Below are positions 1 through 8,500 of a DNA stretch of 10,389 nucleotides, piece after piece. The stretch lies in assembly GCA_047606825.1 (NCBI GenBank), contig JASGDY010000043.1, forward strand, positions 1 through 10,389, in the 5' to 3' direction. Each line of letters opens with the position of its first letter. The first letter of the stretch is position 1. A model generated the notes under the pieces. The model saw nothing but the letters and a program-made list of their open reading frames with translations, was not told the origin of the DNA and made no database searches. The position numbers were made by a program, and so were the translations under genes. Source of the DNA: Rhizosphaericola sp047606825 (lineage in GTDB: Bacteria; Bacteroidota; Bacteroidia; Chitinophagales; Chitinophagaceae).

Positions 1-184
1 AATTCAATATAGACCAATAATTTTTATTACTCCGCTCTTCAGGATTTGTAATCCTGAAGCCGTATCGGCGGATTTGCAATCCGCAAATAGCAGTGCATTG
101 CAAATGCACGGATAAGCGTTCGGGATGGCAAATCCCGAACAGCACAAATGAATTTTTGGTCTAAAATATAAATCAAAATCGTAT
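1..184. repeat. MITE-like palindromic element, copy 1 (left end cut by window)
   Basis: This stretch matches 10086-10269 with only five substitutions over 184 bp, and the match continues to the first base, so the copy is cut by the window edge. The complete copy shows that about 12 bases are missing here. Inside are four hairpins in a row: 37-59 (CTTCAGGAT arms), 68-84 (GCGGAT arms), 93-109 (GTGCAT arms) and 118-140 (GTTCGGGAT arms). Each is centred on an ATTTGCAAT-like core; the first two are in one orientation and the last two in the other. The inner inverted repeat TAGACCAATAATT (10-22) pairs with 151-163 at 12 of 13 positions. It has no ORF of its own, so it would have to be moved by an enzyme encoded elsewhere. 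A REP-associated (RAYT-like) transposase is one guess. Confidence 0.85.
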
Positions 185-187
185 TAT

Positions 188-224
188 TTCCTTCCCGCAC
201 AGTCTCCCGCCGCGGCGGACTTTT
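188..224. repeat. Partial copy of GC-rich palindromic repeat
   Basis: This segment, starting TTCCTTCCCGCACAGTCTCC, matches the reverse complement of the palindrome at 9741-9790 over about 36 bases, with one substitution and two small gaps. It begins three bases after the MITE-like copy 1 and stops after the ACTTTT run, so only one arm and the central loop remain. The centre CCGCCGCGGCGG is self-complementary. It is probably a degenerate member of a dispersed intergenic repeat family. Confidence 0.6.
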
Positions 225-453
225 CTAACCACTGATTGGTATTTCATCGTATTTCCCTCCTGCAAAATCCCCCTTCGGAATATTATGCGGGAAAGAAACA
301 CAAACGCTAAAACATTAACAAATCACAATAAAAACTATCCGACTTTGAAGAAATTTCTGTTGATTATGAATGTTTTACAATGGACAAGAGGGATTACCGT
401 GCAATTTTTTATTTGCTCTTTGAATAATTTATGAATAAAAAATCCCACGGACG
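225..453. other. Intergenic DNA upstream of rpsP promoter, no gene seen
   Basis: No coding region is apparent. Bases 252-297 hold a loosely palindromic stretch, TTTCCCTCCTGCA facing TGCGGGAAAG, which resembles the arms of the repeat at 9741-9790 and may be an older, decayed copy. The rest is AT-rich and unremarkable. Confidence 0.5.
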
Positions 454-485
454 TTTGGCATTTAAGTTCTGGCAGACTAAATTTG
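454..485 (+). promoter_or_regulatory. Bacteroidota-type -33/-7 promoter of rpsP
   Basis: TTTG at 454-457 is followed by a 20-base spacer and TAAATTTG at 478-485. This fits the Bacteroidota housekeeping sigma consensus TTTG-N19-21-TAnnTTTG exactly. Transcription would start near 490-493, giving a leader of about 40 bases before the rpsP ATG at 533. The leader is AT-rich with no Shine-Dalgarno motif, which is normal in this phylum. Confidence 0.8.
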
Positions 486-532
486 CACCGTAAACATTTA
501 TTTTTTTAAAAGCCTTTAAATTTCTATTTAAG

Positions 533-1030
533 ATGGCAGTCAAGATCAGACTTCAAAGACATGGTAGCAAGAAACGCCCTTTCTACTTCATCGTAGTAGC
601 GGACGCCCGTGCGCCAAGAGACGGTAAGTTCATCCAAAAATTGGGAACTTACAACCCATTGACAGTACCTGCAACAATCCAGTTGGATCGTCAGAAATCC
701 CTGGAATGGTTGCACAAAGGTGCACAGCCTACGGATACAGTCCGCAGGATATTGTCCTTCAAGGGCGTACTTTACCTGAAGCATTTGTTGCGCGGTGTCA
801 AACTAGGTTTGTTTGACGAAGTGGCAGCCATGACCAAGTTCCAGCAATGGTTCGACGGCCATGAAGCCAGCATCATCAAACGTAACGAAGAACACAAGGC
901 AAAACAAAAAGCCCTTCGCAAAGGTGGTAGCCCGGTAAAAAAGGTTGAGTCTGCTCCTATAGCTGAGGCTAAACCAAAAAACGAAGCTCCTGCAACGGAA
1001 GAAGCAGCAAAAGCAACTCCCGAAGCTTAA
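533..1030 (+). CDS. rpsP: 30S ribosomal protein S16
   Basis: This encodes S16, a small-subunit protein that binds 16S rRNA early in 30S assembly. The 165-residue product opens with the conserved S16 start MAVKIRLQRHGSKKRPFY. The core continues with VVADARAPRDGKFIQKLGTY and LDRQKSLEWLHKGAQPTDTV, filling roughly residues 1-80. Residues 80-125 add a helical segment. Residues from about 130 to the end form a low-complexity tail rich in Lys, Ala, Glu and Pro. Many bacterial S16 proteins are only about 80-90 residues long; such tails are usual in Bacteroidota. The ATG at 533 is chosen because it begins the conserved N-terminus and lies about 40 bases after a consensus promoter. A strong terminator follows 24 bp after the stop, so the gene is probably transcribed largely alone, although rimM lies downstream on the same strand. 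Confidence 0.97.
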   Translation: MAVKIRLQRHGSKKRPFYFIVVADARAPRDGKFIQKLGTYNPLTVPATIQLDRQKSLEWLHKGAQPTDTVRRILSFKGVLYLKHLLRGVKLGLFDEVAAMTKFQQWFDGHEASIIKRNEEHKAKQKALRKGGSPVKKVESAPIAEAKPKNEAPATEEAAKATPEA

Positions 1031-1054
1031 AACCGAGCTTGCGAAAAAGAACTG

Positions 1055-1085
1055 AGTCCCGCGTCACAAGCGCGGGGCTTTTTTT
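1055..1085 (+). terminator. Intrinsic terminator after rpsP
   Basis: The arms CCCGCG (1058-1063) and CGCGGG (1071-1076) form a stem with a 7-base loop. A T-G, a G-C and an A-T pair extend it outward, and it runs into a T tract at 1079-1085. The position, 24 bp past the rpsP stop, fits a rho-independent terminator for rpsP. Confidence 0.85.
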
Positions 1086-1129
1086 ACGAGAAAAAGTAAG
1101 ACGCGAGGGAGTACAGGCTACAAGTTGCT

Positions 1130-1269
1130 CGTTTCAGGTTATGGCATCAATATACCTTGCATCGGATGAAAATGTGCGGTAAATAAAATGGACATTAATA
1201 TCCAAAAGAAATTTATCCTGTAAAAAGTAGAAGTCACAACTTGAAACCTGTAACCAATAACCTGAAACG
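1130..1269. repeat. Spaced inverted repeat in rimM leader region
   Basis: CGTTTCAGGTTAT at 1130-1142 is the exact reverse complement of ATAACCTGAAACG at 1257-1269, with 114 bases between. Neighbouring words such as CAAGTT and CAACTTG, and CAGGCTAC and CCTGTAACC, suggest further decayed repeats of the same kind. The right arm ends 22 bases before the rimM ATG. It may be a dispersed intergenic repeat or a foldable leader; the sequence alone does not decide. The segment between the arms holds no gene I recognise. Confidence 0.55.
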
Positions 1270-1291
1270 CACGCCCCCAAAAATATTTACC

Positions 1292-1807
1292 ATGGATTTT
1301 ATTCAAATAGGGAAAATAGCCACCACCCACGGCATCAAAGGCGACATCCTCATTACACACGGCCTGGATAAGGCACTCCATTTCAAGGGCATCAAGGTAC
1401 TGTTCATCGAAGAGACCAAAAACAGCCGGATTCCTTGGTTTATCGAGAGCGCGACGGCGCGCAACAACGAGGAAACTGTCGTACATCTGGAAGGTCTTAA
1501 CAGCAAGGAAGCCGCACATCGGCTAATACGTCGCAATATCTGGCTGGCAAGAGAAGATTTTGAAAAAAACGCAAACAAAAACGCAGTCATCACCCTCATC
1601 GGTTATACCTTATATGACAATAAGAAAGCATTGTCGACAATAGAAGAAGTCATCGAACAGCCCAGCCAGATACTGGTAAAGCTGACGGTAAACGGGAAAG
1701 AAGTCCTTGTCCCCTTGCACGAGGAGATTGTCGATCGTATCGACCACAACAAAAAAGCAGTCTACGCACAATTACCAGAAGGCCTGCTGGACATCTATCT
1801 GGGATAG
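1292..1807 (+). CDS. rimM: Ribosome maturation factor RimM
   Basis: RimM helps mature the head of the 30S subunit and binds protein S19. The 171-residue product has the two expected parts. The N-terminal RimM barrel starts FIQIGKIATTHGIKGDI (residues 3-19). It continues through LFIEETKNSRIPWFIESA and the region up to about residue 90, which includes HLEGLNSKEAAHRL. The C-terminal PRC-barrel runs from about residue 100 and contains GYTLYDN, QPSQILVKL, GKEVLVPLHEEIVDRID and the typical ending LPEGLLDIYLG. I chose the ATG at 1292 because the family motif begins right after it. The in-frame ATG at 1241 would add 17 residues that overlap an inverted repeat. The gene follows rpsP, a common pairing, but a terminator and about 200 bp separate them. 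No trmD follows; the next gene is convergent. Confidence 0.95.
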   Translation: MDFIQIGKIATTHGIKGDILITHGLDKALHFKGIKVLFIEETKNSRIPWFIESATARNNEETVVHLEGLNSKEAAHRLIRRNIWLAREDFEKNANKNAVITLIGYTLYDNKKALSTIEEVIEQPSQILVKLTVNGKEVLVPLHEEIVDRIDHNKKAVYAQLPEGLLDIYLG

Positions 1808-1827
1808 TTGTCAGTAGACAGCTTACT

Positions 1828-1863
1828 GTGGTCAGTCAAAACAGCCTACTGGTTACCGACCAC
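1828..1863. terminator. Possible weak bidirectional terminator between convergent genes
   Basis: GTGGTC (1828-1833) can pair with GACCAC (1858-1863) around a loop that holds the shorter complementary words AGT and ACT. It lies between the stops of the convergent rimM and YkuK-like genes. There is no long T tract on either side, so this is only a tentative call. The stretch also looks like a string of decayed GTCAGTAG/GGTCAGT repeats. Confidence 0.25.
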
Positions 1864-1864
1864 T

Positions 1865-2338
1865 TTAATTGACGATTTTGTCGGCGCAACTGCTACTGGC
1901 AAAAGCGTCTGGCTTGGCCTTGAAGGCAAATCCCATCCCCAGGATGTAACTCATGGCATCCTTCAGGGCACTGTTGCTTTTGAACTGTGGGTTGGTATTG
2001 ATGTCCACATGCACCTCCATATCGACCTCATACCGGATAAACAGGTCGCACAAGGCATAAGCGATATCAATACTCATTCCGACCTCGGTCAGCATCCGCT
2101 CCTTTATATGGAGCTTCCGTTGGGATTTTTCGGAATGGATGTACATAAACCCGCCATTGTGTTCACGCAGGAAAACAATCACCGTGGCAAACTCGGTAAT
2201 GTCGCCTTTGACCTGGCTGTCGGTGCCGATACAGACTTTGAGTTTGTGACCCTGCTGTTGCTCCGTTTTCAACGCGATTTCAACAGCATCCTTGATGGGC
2301 AACTTGATCTGCTCTCCATTGAATTTTCTCCAGAACAT
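1865..2338 (-). CDS. YkuK-type RNase H-like protein (DUF458)
   Basis: The 157-residue product resembles the YkuK/DUF458 family, which has an RNase H-like fold. No reaction is firmly assigned to the family. Visible family features are KVCIGTDSQVKGD (residues 34-46, with an acidic residue at the end of the first strand), TEVGMSIDIAYAL (84-96), VHVDINTNPQFKSN (109-122) and the C-terminal KPDAFASSSCADK (142-154). These carry acidic residues placed as in RNase H-like metal sites, for example D40, E85, D112 and D144; their catalytic role is inferred. The ATG at 2336-2338 gives the usual family length. There is no signal peptide or membrane segment, so it should be cytoplasmic. It converges on rimM with a 57-bp gap and has no obvious operon partner. 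A long open frame on the opposite strand is only its shadow. Confidence 0.85.
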   Translation of the reverse strand: MFWRKFNGEQIKLPIKDAVEIALKTEQQQGHKLKVCIGTDSQVKGDITEFATVIVFLREHNGGFMYIHSEKSQRKLHIKERMLTEVGMSIDIAYALCDLFIRYEVDMEVHVDINTNPQFKSNSALKDAMSYILGMGFAFKAKPDAFASSSCADKIVN

Positions 2339-2626
2339 AAAAAAAGGTTTTTTAAAGTTAAGGAGAATTATTGAATATGGCGGGAATTTGACAATTTGGT
2401 AATAATTGGGCTATGAGGTGTAAGGGTTTAGGGATGGGAGCAGTAGTCCGTCGTCAGTGGAAAAGACGGGAAGTCCGAAAGACGGATGAAAAATTTCTCA
2501 GGAATCTCTATGCCCAATAGTGAATTTATTTCCATAAAATTCCACCTGTCTCGACTATCGGGAGAGTAGACTGTTCGGAAAAGAAAGGACTTTCCGTCTA
2601 AGTACTAAAATCTCAACGCGCAACGC
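2339..2626. other. Intergenic DNA with spaced inverted repeat
   Basis: No gene is apparent. AGACGGGAAGTCC (2464-2476) faces GGACTTTCCGTCT (2587-2599), matching at 12 of 13 positions over a 110-base gap. Between them, 2550-2573 is a weaker imperfect palindrome (GTCTCGAC facing GAGTAGAC). Bases 2600-2640 carry words such as AACGCCTAACTCCTAA that look like simple dispersed intergenic repeats. The promoter of the YkuK-like gene should lie at the low end, but I see no clean -33/-7 match. Confidence 0.5.
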
Positions 2627-3814
2627 CTAACTCCTAAACATATTTTCCACGACAAGTGCCGAGGTGCCTATCAATCCAGCCTGGTGTCCGATGTCGGAAA
2701 CCACCAGCTCGATGTCCTCCGACAGCCTGCGGATGCAGTGCTCGTTGATCGCCTGCTGTATCGGCGGCAGCCACACGCTCCCCGCAAGCGCTCCTCGACC
2801 GCTCAACACGATCTTTTTCGGGTTGAAGACATGCACCAGCACCGCGATGCCACGCCCAAGGTTGTACCCGCCCTCGTTCAGGAGCTCCACCGCCAGGTTG
2901 TCCCGGCGTTCCACCGCACGTATAAAGGTAAGAAAACGCTCTTCCAGGCTGTCGCTTTCCCTAAACGCCTTGCGCAGCGTCGTCGGACGTCCGGCACGGA
3001 CGGCGTCGGACGCCTTCTCCAGCAGGACCTTCAGAGACGTCTCCGTCTCCAGGCAACCGACCTTGCCGCAACTGCAGATCCTGTCGTTGTTGAACAGAGG
3101 GATATGGCTGAACTCCCCGGCGAAGCCGTTCTCTCCACGGTAGAGCCTGCCGTTGGCGACGATGCCGAGACCGATCCCCCAGCTTATGTTGACGACCATC
3201 GCGTTGCAGGCGCCCCGCGCCGCCCCGAAGGTCGACTCCGCCAGCGCCACAACGCTCGAATCGTTGTCGATGAACACGGGAAGCCCCAGACGCCCTTCCA
3301 GGTAGTCCCGCAACGAAACCCCCGCCTCCGGCGACGGGATGAAGGAGAAGTTGACACCCTCCGCCGCGTCCACAAAACCCGGCATCGCTATCCCCACACC
3401 CAGGATCCTTTCCCGAGGAACCCCCGCCCCCTCTATGGCACTCCCCAATAACTCCAGCACCCTGACCGCGATGCCCTCCTCCCGCGTCAGGTCGATATCG
3501 ACAAGTACGGGGGGCGACACCAGCTGGTTGGACATGTCCATTACCATGACACGCGACACGTACTGGTCCATCGCCAGCACCACCGTGTACGCAGATTCTG
3601 CCCTGAGCTGGTACAGCGTCGCCTTACGTCCGCCGTTGGAGGACGCAAGACCGGACTCCTCCACGAGGCCTTCCTCCATGCATTCGAAGACCGTGCTCGT
3701 GGTCAGCGAGACGCTCTTGCCGCACCTGTTGGCAAGTTCGTTAATCGGCAACGGCCCGCTCTTGTACAACTCACGCAGGACCGAGTTGATTTTCTTCTTA
3801 GATTTTGGTATCAT
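2627..3814 (-). CDS. ROK-family transcriptional regulator (NagC/XylR type)
   Basis: This is a sugar-responsive DNA-binding regulator of the ROK family, 395 residues long. Residues 5-70 form a winged helix (INELANRCGKSVSLTTSTVF, then the wing GGRKATLYQL). The ROK domain follows, with GVGIAMPGFVDA (139-150), FIDNDSSVVALAES (181-194) and GIGLGIVANGRLYRGENGFAGE. The zinc site is complete: H237 with C247, C249 and C254 in CSCGKVGC. The phosphate-binding DxGGT motif of ROK kinases is replaced by DQYVS (83-87), and the usual NDAN reads NDSS (184-187). It is therefore a regulator rather than a sugar kinase. The ATG at 3812-3814 directly precedes the helix-turn-helix. It lies 80 bp downstream of susD on the same strand, beyond a strong hairpin. 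A role in controlling the SusC/SusD pair is plausible but inferred. Sampled lines run about 57-65% G+C against about 42-47% in neighbours, which hints at a different origin. Confidence 0.92.
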   Translation of the reverse strand: MIPKSKKKINSVLRELYKSGPLPINELANRCGKSVSLTTSTVFECMEEGLVEESGLASSNGGRKATLYQLRAESAYTVVLAMDQYVSRVMVMDMSNQLVSPPVLVDIDLTREEGIAVRVLELLGSAIEGAGVPRERILGVGIAMPGFVDAAEGVNFSFIPSPEAGVSLRDYLEGRLGLPVFIDNDSSVVALAESTFGAARGACNAMVVNISWGIGLGIVANGRLYRGENGFAGEFSHIPLFNNDRICSCGKVGCLETETSLKVLLEKASDAVRAGRPTTLRKAFRESDSLEERFLTFIRAVERRDNLAVELLNEGGYNLGRGIAVLVHVFNPKKIVLSGRGALAGSVWLPPIQQAINEHCIRRLSEDIELVVSDIGHQAGLIGTSALVVENMFRS

Positions 3815-3845
3815 TTTAATGGCAGTTCAGATAGTAAACAATTAA

Positions 3846-3871
3846 TTAAGGCTGGCATGTGCCAGCCTTAA
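3846..3871 (-). terminator. Strong hairpin between susD and ROK gene, probable terminator
   Basis: A perfect 12-bp stem (TTAAGGCTGGCA facing TGCCAGCCTTAA) with a 2-base loop begins 23 bp beyond the susD stop. On the minus strand it is followed by an AT-rich run (TTAATTGTTT) rather than a pure T tract. It most likely ends or weakens susCD transcription before the ROK gene. Because no clear promoter is visible in the short gap before ROK, partial read-through is possible. Confidence 0.7.
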
Positions 3872-3894
3872 ATATAAAACAATGGTAAATTGGA

Positions 3895-5478
3895 TTAATT
3901 GACATCCCAGAATATTTTGGTATCTCTGGTGTCTTTTGCGGACACTGCTGCATAATTGTCTGCGTTATAAACCGTCTCAGTCGACGTATATAACAACCTA
4001 TTAGGGGGTTGCGACGCACTGCTATTGGATGCCGTATAAAAATTCAAGACCGGATAACCAGTTCTTCTAACCTCAGCCCAAGCGTCACCACATTGTAGGA
4101 CAAAAAAGTGTACCCATTTCTGTGTCCATATTTTTGCCAGCTTTTCGGTCGTTGTACCGCTATAGGCAATAGCCGATTGTTCAAGAAAGGTAGATATCGT
4201 GCTTTCACTCGGTGTTGACAAAACGCTCCAACTCGTTGACACGGTTGTATTCAACTCTTTATCCGCATTAAGTCCATAGTAAAAATCTATCGAATTCCTG
4301 ATACCGTTTTCATACTCTGTCGCGGCAGTTCCAAGACTCCATCTTTCATAAGCTTCCGCTTTAAGGAAATTAACCTCGGAAGCCGTGAATATGACACCCG
4401 GCAGATTATAGTTGTACTGGATCGTTGCGGAATCATACACGGTGTAATTGTTGTTTTCATATTCCGTGGCCGTACCATCGGAAGGAAATCCTGTGTACAC
4501 TGTCGCATCACTGGGATAATCATAATAGACATCCATCCGTGGGTCTCCATTCTGATTCATCAGTGTGTCTGAAAGATAAGCCGGAGCCCACGGTGTGGGG
4601 AAAGCACCGTCAAGATCTGCCACCAATGTGGAAGGGCTTTCGTTCAACAACGTATTATAATCATTGGAGGTTATCAACGGATACGTGGTAGCATCGCTCA
4701 ATATAGTGGTCACCTCTGATTCAGCCTTTGATTCATCATAATAGGATTCGCGCATCAATAAACGCAATCTCAAAGAATTGGCATACATCCTCCAAGAATC
4801 CACATCGCCACCATAATACAAATCTGACGTTTCCAGTTGAGTCGCCACGGCATCGGAAACAGAAACGGTTGACAAAAATTCGTTTGCCTCTGTCAGATAT
4901 ACGTCCAAAGAATCATAAATAGTTGCGGCATCGTCAAATGCTGCCAAGCTAATACTACGGCTTGACGTATTGAGAGAGCCGGCATCAAAGAACGGTATAT
5001 CGCCCCATAGGTCAACCATCTGTTGTGTCTGGTCACAGAGTATAATCCTGGCCAATACCAAATATATCTCCTGTTCCGACTGCTCATCTGAGGTCAACTC
5101 ATCGTAAGTGGTCTGCATTTCCCGATAACTATCCAAGATCCCAGGGCCGTCATAATTATAGTCTGTACCCGTTGCACCATCGTAATAATCGGTCCAGCGA
5201 CCTTCTGTATAAGTAGTATTCGGTACATACATATTGGTTGCCGGCTCGACCGACCCTATTTGGCTAAACAAGGCGGTACCCAACATCTTAAAGGTATAGT
5301 AATCCCAATAGGAAGGATGGATTCTCTTATTGAGGAACATACCTGCCAATAATTTGTACAGCGAACCACTGGTCGTGGTTTCCGGATTCTGGTAATCTTC
5401 TTCTAGCTGCTTTTTACATGACCCCAACATTCCCGTTAGGACACCTATAAGTAAAATATTCAGAATATATTTTTTCAT
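3895..5478 (-). CDS. SusD/RagB-family nutrient-binding outer membrane lipoprotein
   Basis: This is the surface lipoprotein partner of the adjacent SusC transporter. It is expected to cap the barrel and capture substrate. The 527-residue product starts with a lipoprotein signal, MKKYILNILLIGVLTGMLGS, with the lipobox LGSC and lipidated Cys at residue 21. The acidic stretch QLEED follows, resembling Bacteroidota surface-export signals. The mature part looks like the SusD-like_2 group rather than classic starch-binding SusD. The features I rely on are MLGTALFSQIGSV, YREMQTTYDELTS, ARIILCDQTQQMVDLWGDIPF, FLKAEAYERW and the ending WAEVRRTGYPVLNF...PNRLLYTSTE...KIFWDVN. The ATG at 5476-5478 is preferred to the upstream in-frame TTG because it begins the signal peptide. 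The 39-bp gap to susC implies one operon. Substrate cannot be read from the sequence. Confidence 0.93.
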   Translation of the reverse strand: MKKYILNILLIGVLTGMLGSCKKQLEEDYQNPETTTSGSLYKLLAGMFLNKRIHPSYWDYYTFKMLGTALFSQIGSVEPATNMYVPNTTYTEGRWTDYYDGATGTDYNYDGPGILDSYREMQTTYDELTSDEQSEQEIYLVLARIILCDQTQQMVDLWGDIPFFDAGSLNTSSRSISLAAFDDAATIYDSLDVYLTEANEFLSTVSVSDAVATQLETSDLYYGGDVDSWRMYANSLRLRLLMRESYYDESKAESEVTTILSDATTYPLITSNDYNTLLNESPSTLVADLDGAFPTPWAPAYLSDTLMNQNGDPRMDVYYDYPSDATVYTGFPSDGTATEYENNNYTVYDSATIQYNYNLPGVIFTASEVNFLKAEAYERWSLGTAATEYENGIRNSIDFYYGLNADKELNTTVSTSWSVLSTPSESTISTFLEQSAIAYSGTTTEKLAKIWTQKWVHFFVLQCGDAWAEVRRTGYPVLNFYTASNSSASQPPNRLLYTSTETVYNADNYAAVSAKDTRDTKIFWDVN

Positions 5479-5517
5479 TTCAATCAAGTTATGTTTGTTA
5501 ACAATATTGCTTTTAAT

Positions 5518-8500
5518 TTAGAACTGGGCTTTGAGACTGAAACCAAGGCTACGTGTAGCCGCCGCAGTACCACCGCCCTCGGACATCTGATCCAACCAAG
5601 TTGAGCCGACTGGAGCTTCCGGATCCATGCCTTGTGGCAACGTCTTCCAAAGATAGAACAAGTTACGTCCGATCAAGGAAAACTGGACATTCTGCATTTT
5701 TATTTTCCTTGCAATATTTTTAGGTAGGTTGTAGTTGAGTGCCAGTTCCCTAAACTTGATATAGCTGTTCCTAAAAATAGCATTTTCGTACATACCTCTG
5801 CCTTCCCATTCATAGTTTGCCAGATAATAGGCGGCTGCGGTAATTACCTTGGTGTTGGTCGCTCCAGTTGAAGTCACACCTGTCAATACCATACCGTCAT
5901 GTCTGCTACCGCCAGAGTTCAACACATATTCTGCATCTTCGTCGCTCGTGGCATCATAGGCCATACCGCCATGTGCAGCGTCCCTGTACTGCAACGTACT
6001 TTTAAACATACCTGCACCTGTCTGGTAATACCTTGCAGTAGATATCATGTACCCACCCAGTTTATAATCCAATATAATATCCAGGCTAAATGCTTTGTAC
6101 CTAAATGTGTTGGACCAACCACCGACCAACTTCGGCATACCGTTGGCTACATATTTCAAAGTGTCCGTGTTGATGGTATAAAACCCGTCGTCGTCAATGA
6201 CATAGTTGCCGTTACCGTCTGTTTTTCTTTTATAAGTATAGATATTACCTAATGGGTCTCCGACCTTGGACTTGACGGTTATATATCCTCCATCATAAGT
6301 TGTGTTGACCAATTCAGTCAACCCATTGTAAATAGCCAATACCTTGTTTTTGTTAATGGCAAAATTGAAATTGGTTGTCCAGCTAAAATCACGTGTTTTG
6401 ATGGCCGCAACATTGATGGCGGCTTCAAAACCATAGTTCAGCAGGTTACCCGCGTTGACGATAGCCGATGTCGCACCGGTTGATGCAGCAATCGTTTGGC
6501 TCGGGATAATCATCCGGGAAATCTTATTGTTGTAATAGCTAAGGTCAATACCGATACGGTTATTGAGTAAACGCGTTTCAAGACCAAATTCCGTCTCCCG
6601 CTTTTTTTCCGACTGCAAAGATTCATTGCCGAAACTACTAGAATTAGCCTGCTGGTATATTACCGTATTGTCGTTCACAACAACACTGTTTTGATTATAG
6701 GCAACATTCGACTGATACGCATTGGGGTGGTTACCGACCAACCCGTAAGAGGCCCTGATTTTGGCGTAATTGAACAATGAAGGCAGTTTCACGACGTCCG
6801 ACAAGATAAAACCCGCATTGACGGAAGGGTAAAAATAACTGTTGTTCTCAGGTGCCAATGTAGAAGTAGCTTCATAGCGACCTGTACCTTCCAGATACAA
6901 TACCTGTTTGTAGTTGGCATTGACCATACCAAAGGCTGCCACATCAACTTGTTCCGCACGTGTAGCCGTTGCCGTCAGCGTACCGGAAGAATTGCTTAGG
7001 CTGAAATAATTTTCTTCTACCAGGCCATTGCTAGACCCCGTGTTAGTAGTCATGTATTTAAACATTTGCTTTCTACCCGTCACACCGGCATTGACACCAA
7101 GTTCAAAATCATGGTTGATTTTCGGTGTGTACGTCAGCAAACCATCCCCGTAAATAACGTTGTAGGAATTAGACGTAACGCCATAATAACCCGTGTATCC
7201 AAGATAGGAAGGCTTCGTGTTTGCTTCTTTTGTCGTGTTGTTGATGGACGTATAGTCATCGCCGATCTTTGCACGGAAATTTAAGTTGTTCAGCACCTTT
7301 ACATTCACTGTCAACGTGTTGATGAACCTGTTTTGGGACTCGTCATATTTATTCTTCTCATTTGTCCAAAAATAGTCCAACAACTGGGTCGCCCTCATGT
7401 TGTAGAGAAAGTTTTCGTCGGTGTCATATTCTGTATTACTGTACGTCAAATATTTATATCCCAAAGACGTCTGATATTTAGTCTTATAGGTATTCATGTC
7501 ATCAAACCTACTGAAGAAACCAGAATAAGAACCAAATATTGTACTGGTCACCATCGCCCTGTTGTGCGTAAACGTATTGTTGTAACTACTTACCAAATCT
7601 ACGCTGACTCTGTCGCTCAACTTCAACGAACCGTTAAAGTTAAAATTGTTTTTGCTCTGCTTGGAACCAGGCATGATGCCTTTATAGTCCATTCTATTAT
7701 AGGACAACCTAAAGGACCCGTTCTCACTTCCTCCTGATACGGCGACGTTTGCATTAGAGTTGTATCCATTGTCAAAAAAGTCCCTATAATTGTTTTTCTG
7801 AGCCAGATATTTGCGTGTAGTACCGTCCCAGTCGACCACCTCGCGCCCGTCAAATTTAGGACCAAAGCTGGCATACGCTCTATATATTGGTGTGACGTTG
7901 CCGTCAGATTGTGTTAACCAACCGTCATAGGTCGCCCCAAAAGACCCCACATTGGTCTGTGCGTCATAGCCTGGACCGTATTCATTCTGATAGTCCGGAC
8001 TCTGCGCCAAGCGCTCTGTATTGAACGTATAATTAAAATCGACGCCAAGACCTTTCCGTATGGCACCTTTCTTTGTCGTAATCACAACAACGCCATTCGC
8101 AGCTTCTGAACCATACAATGCAGTCGCACTTGCACCTTTCAGGATGGTTATGCTTTCAATATCTTCAGGATTGATATCCAAGATACCGTTGCCGTCCACA
8201 CGAGAACTCGACGTACCGAAGCTACTGCTTGTCGGATCACTAAAGTTACGGATAGGAACACCATTCACCACGTACAATGGTTGCGTGTTCAACCCGATGG
8301 AAGTCACACCACGCAACTGGATGCTGACACCACTCGACGCACCTCCGGGTGCAGAAGTGACGCGCACGCCAGCAGCCTTACCATATAGAGCCGATGCAAA
8401 GTTGGTAGCTCCTGTCTCCGTCAGCTGCTTAGACGTGATGGTACTGACCGCATAGCCCAAAGACCTGGTTTGTCTTTTGATACCCATAGAAGTGGTCACG

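Noticed and set aside
1..184. CRISPR-like array from the four regularly spaced repeats
   Set aside because: The units are different palindromes with short irregular spacers and alternating orientation. There are no uniform repeats, no spacers of 30-40 bases, and no cas gene nearby.
1808..2374. 188-codon open frame on the + strand
   Set aside because: It is antisense to the YkuK-like gene, whose minus-strand product has clear family motifs. The + product resembles nothing I know.
2684..3451. 255-codon open frame on the + strand, with other + frames at 2664-3143 and 3339-3845
   Set aside because: These lie inside the ROK gene on the opposite strand. High G+C removes stop codons and creates long false frames. 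Their products are Arg/Pro/Ser-rich without motifs.
5479..5487. Upstream TTG start for susD, and likewise TTG at 8851-8853 for susC
   Set aside because: The ATG starts at 5478 and 8826 place the signal peptides right at the N-terminus. TTG starts are rare and would add residues ahead of the signals.
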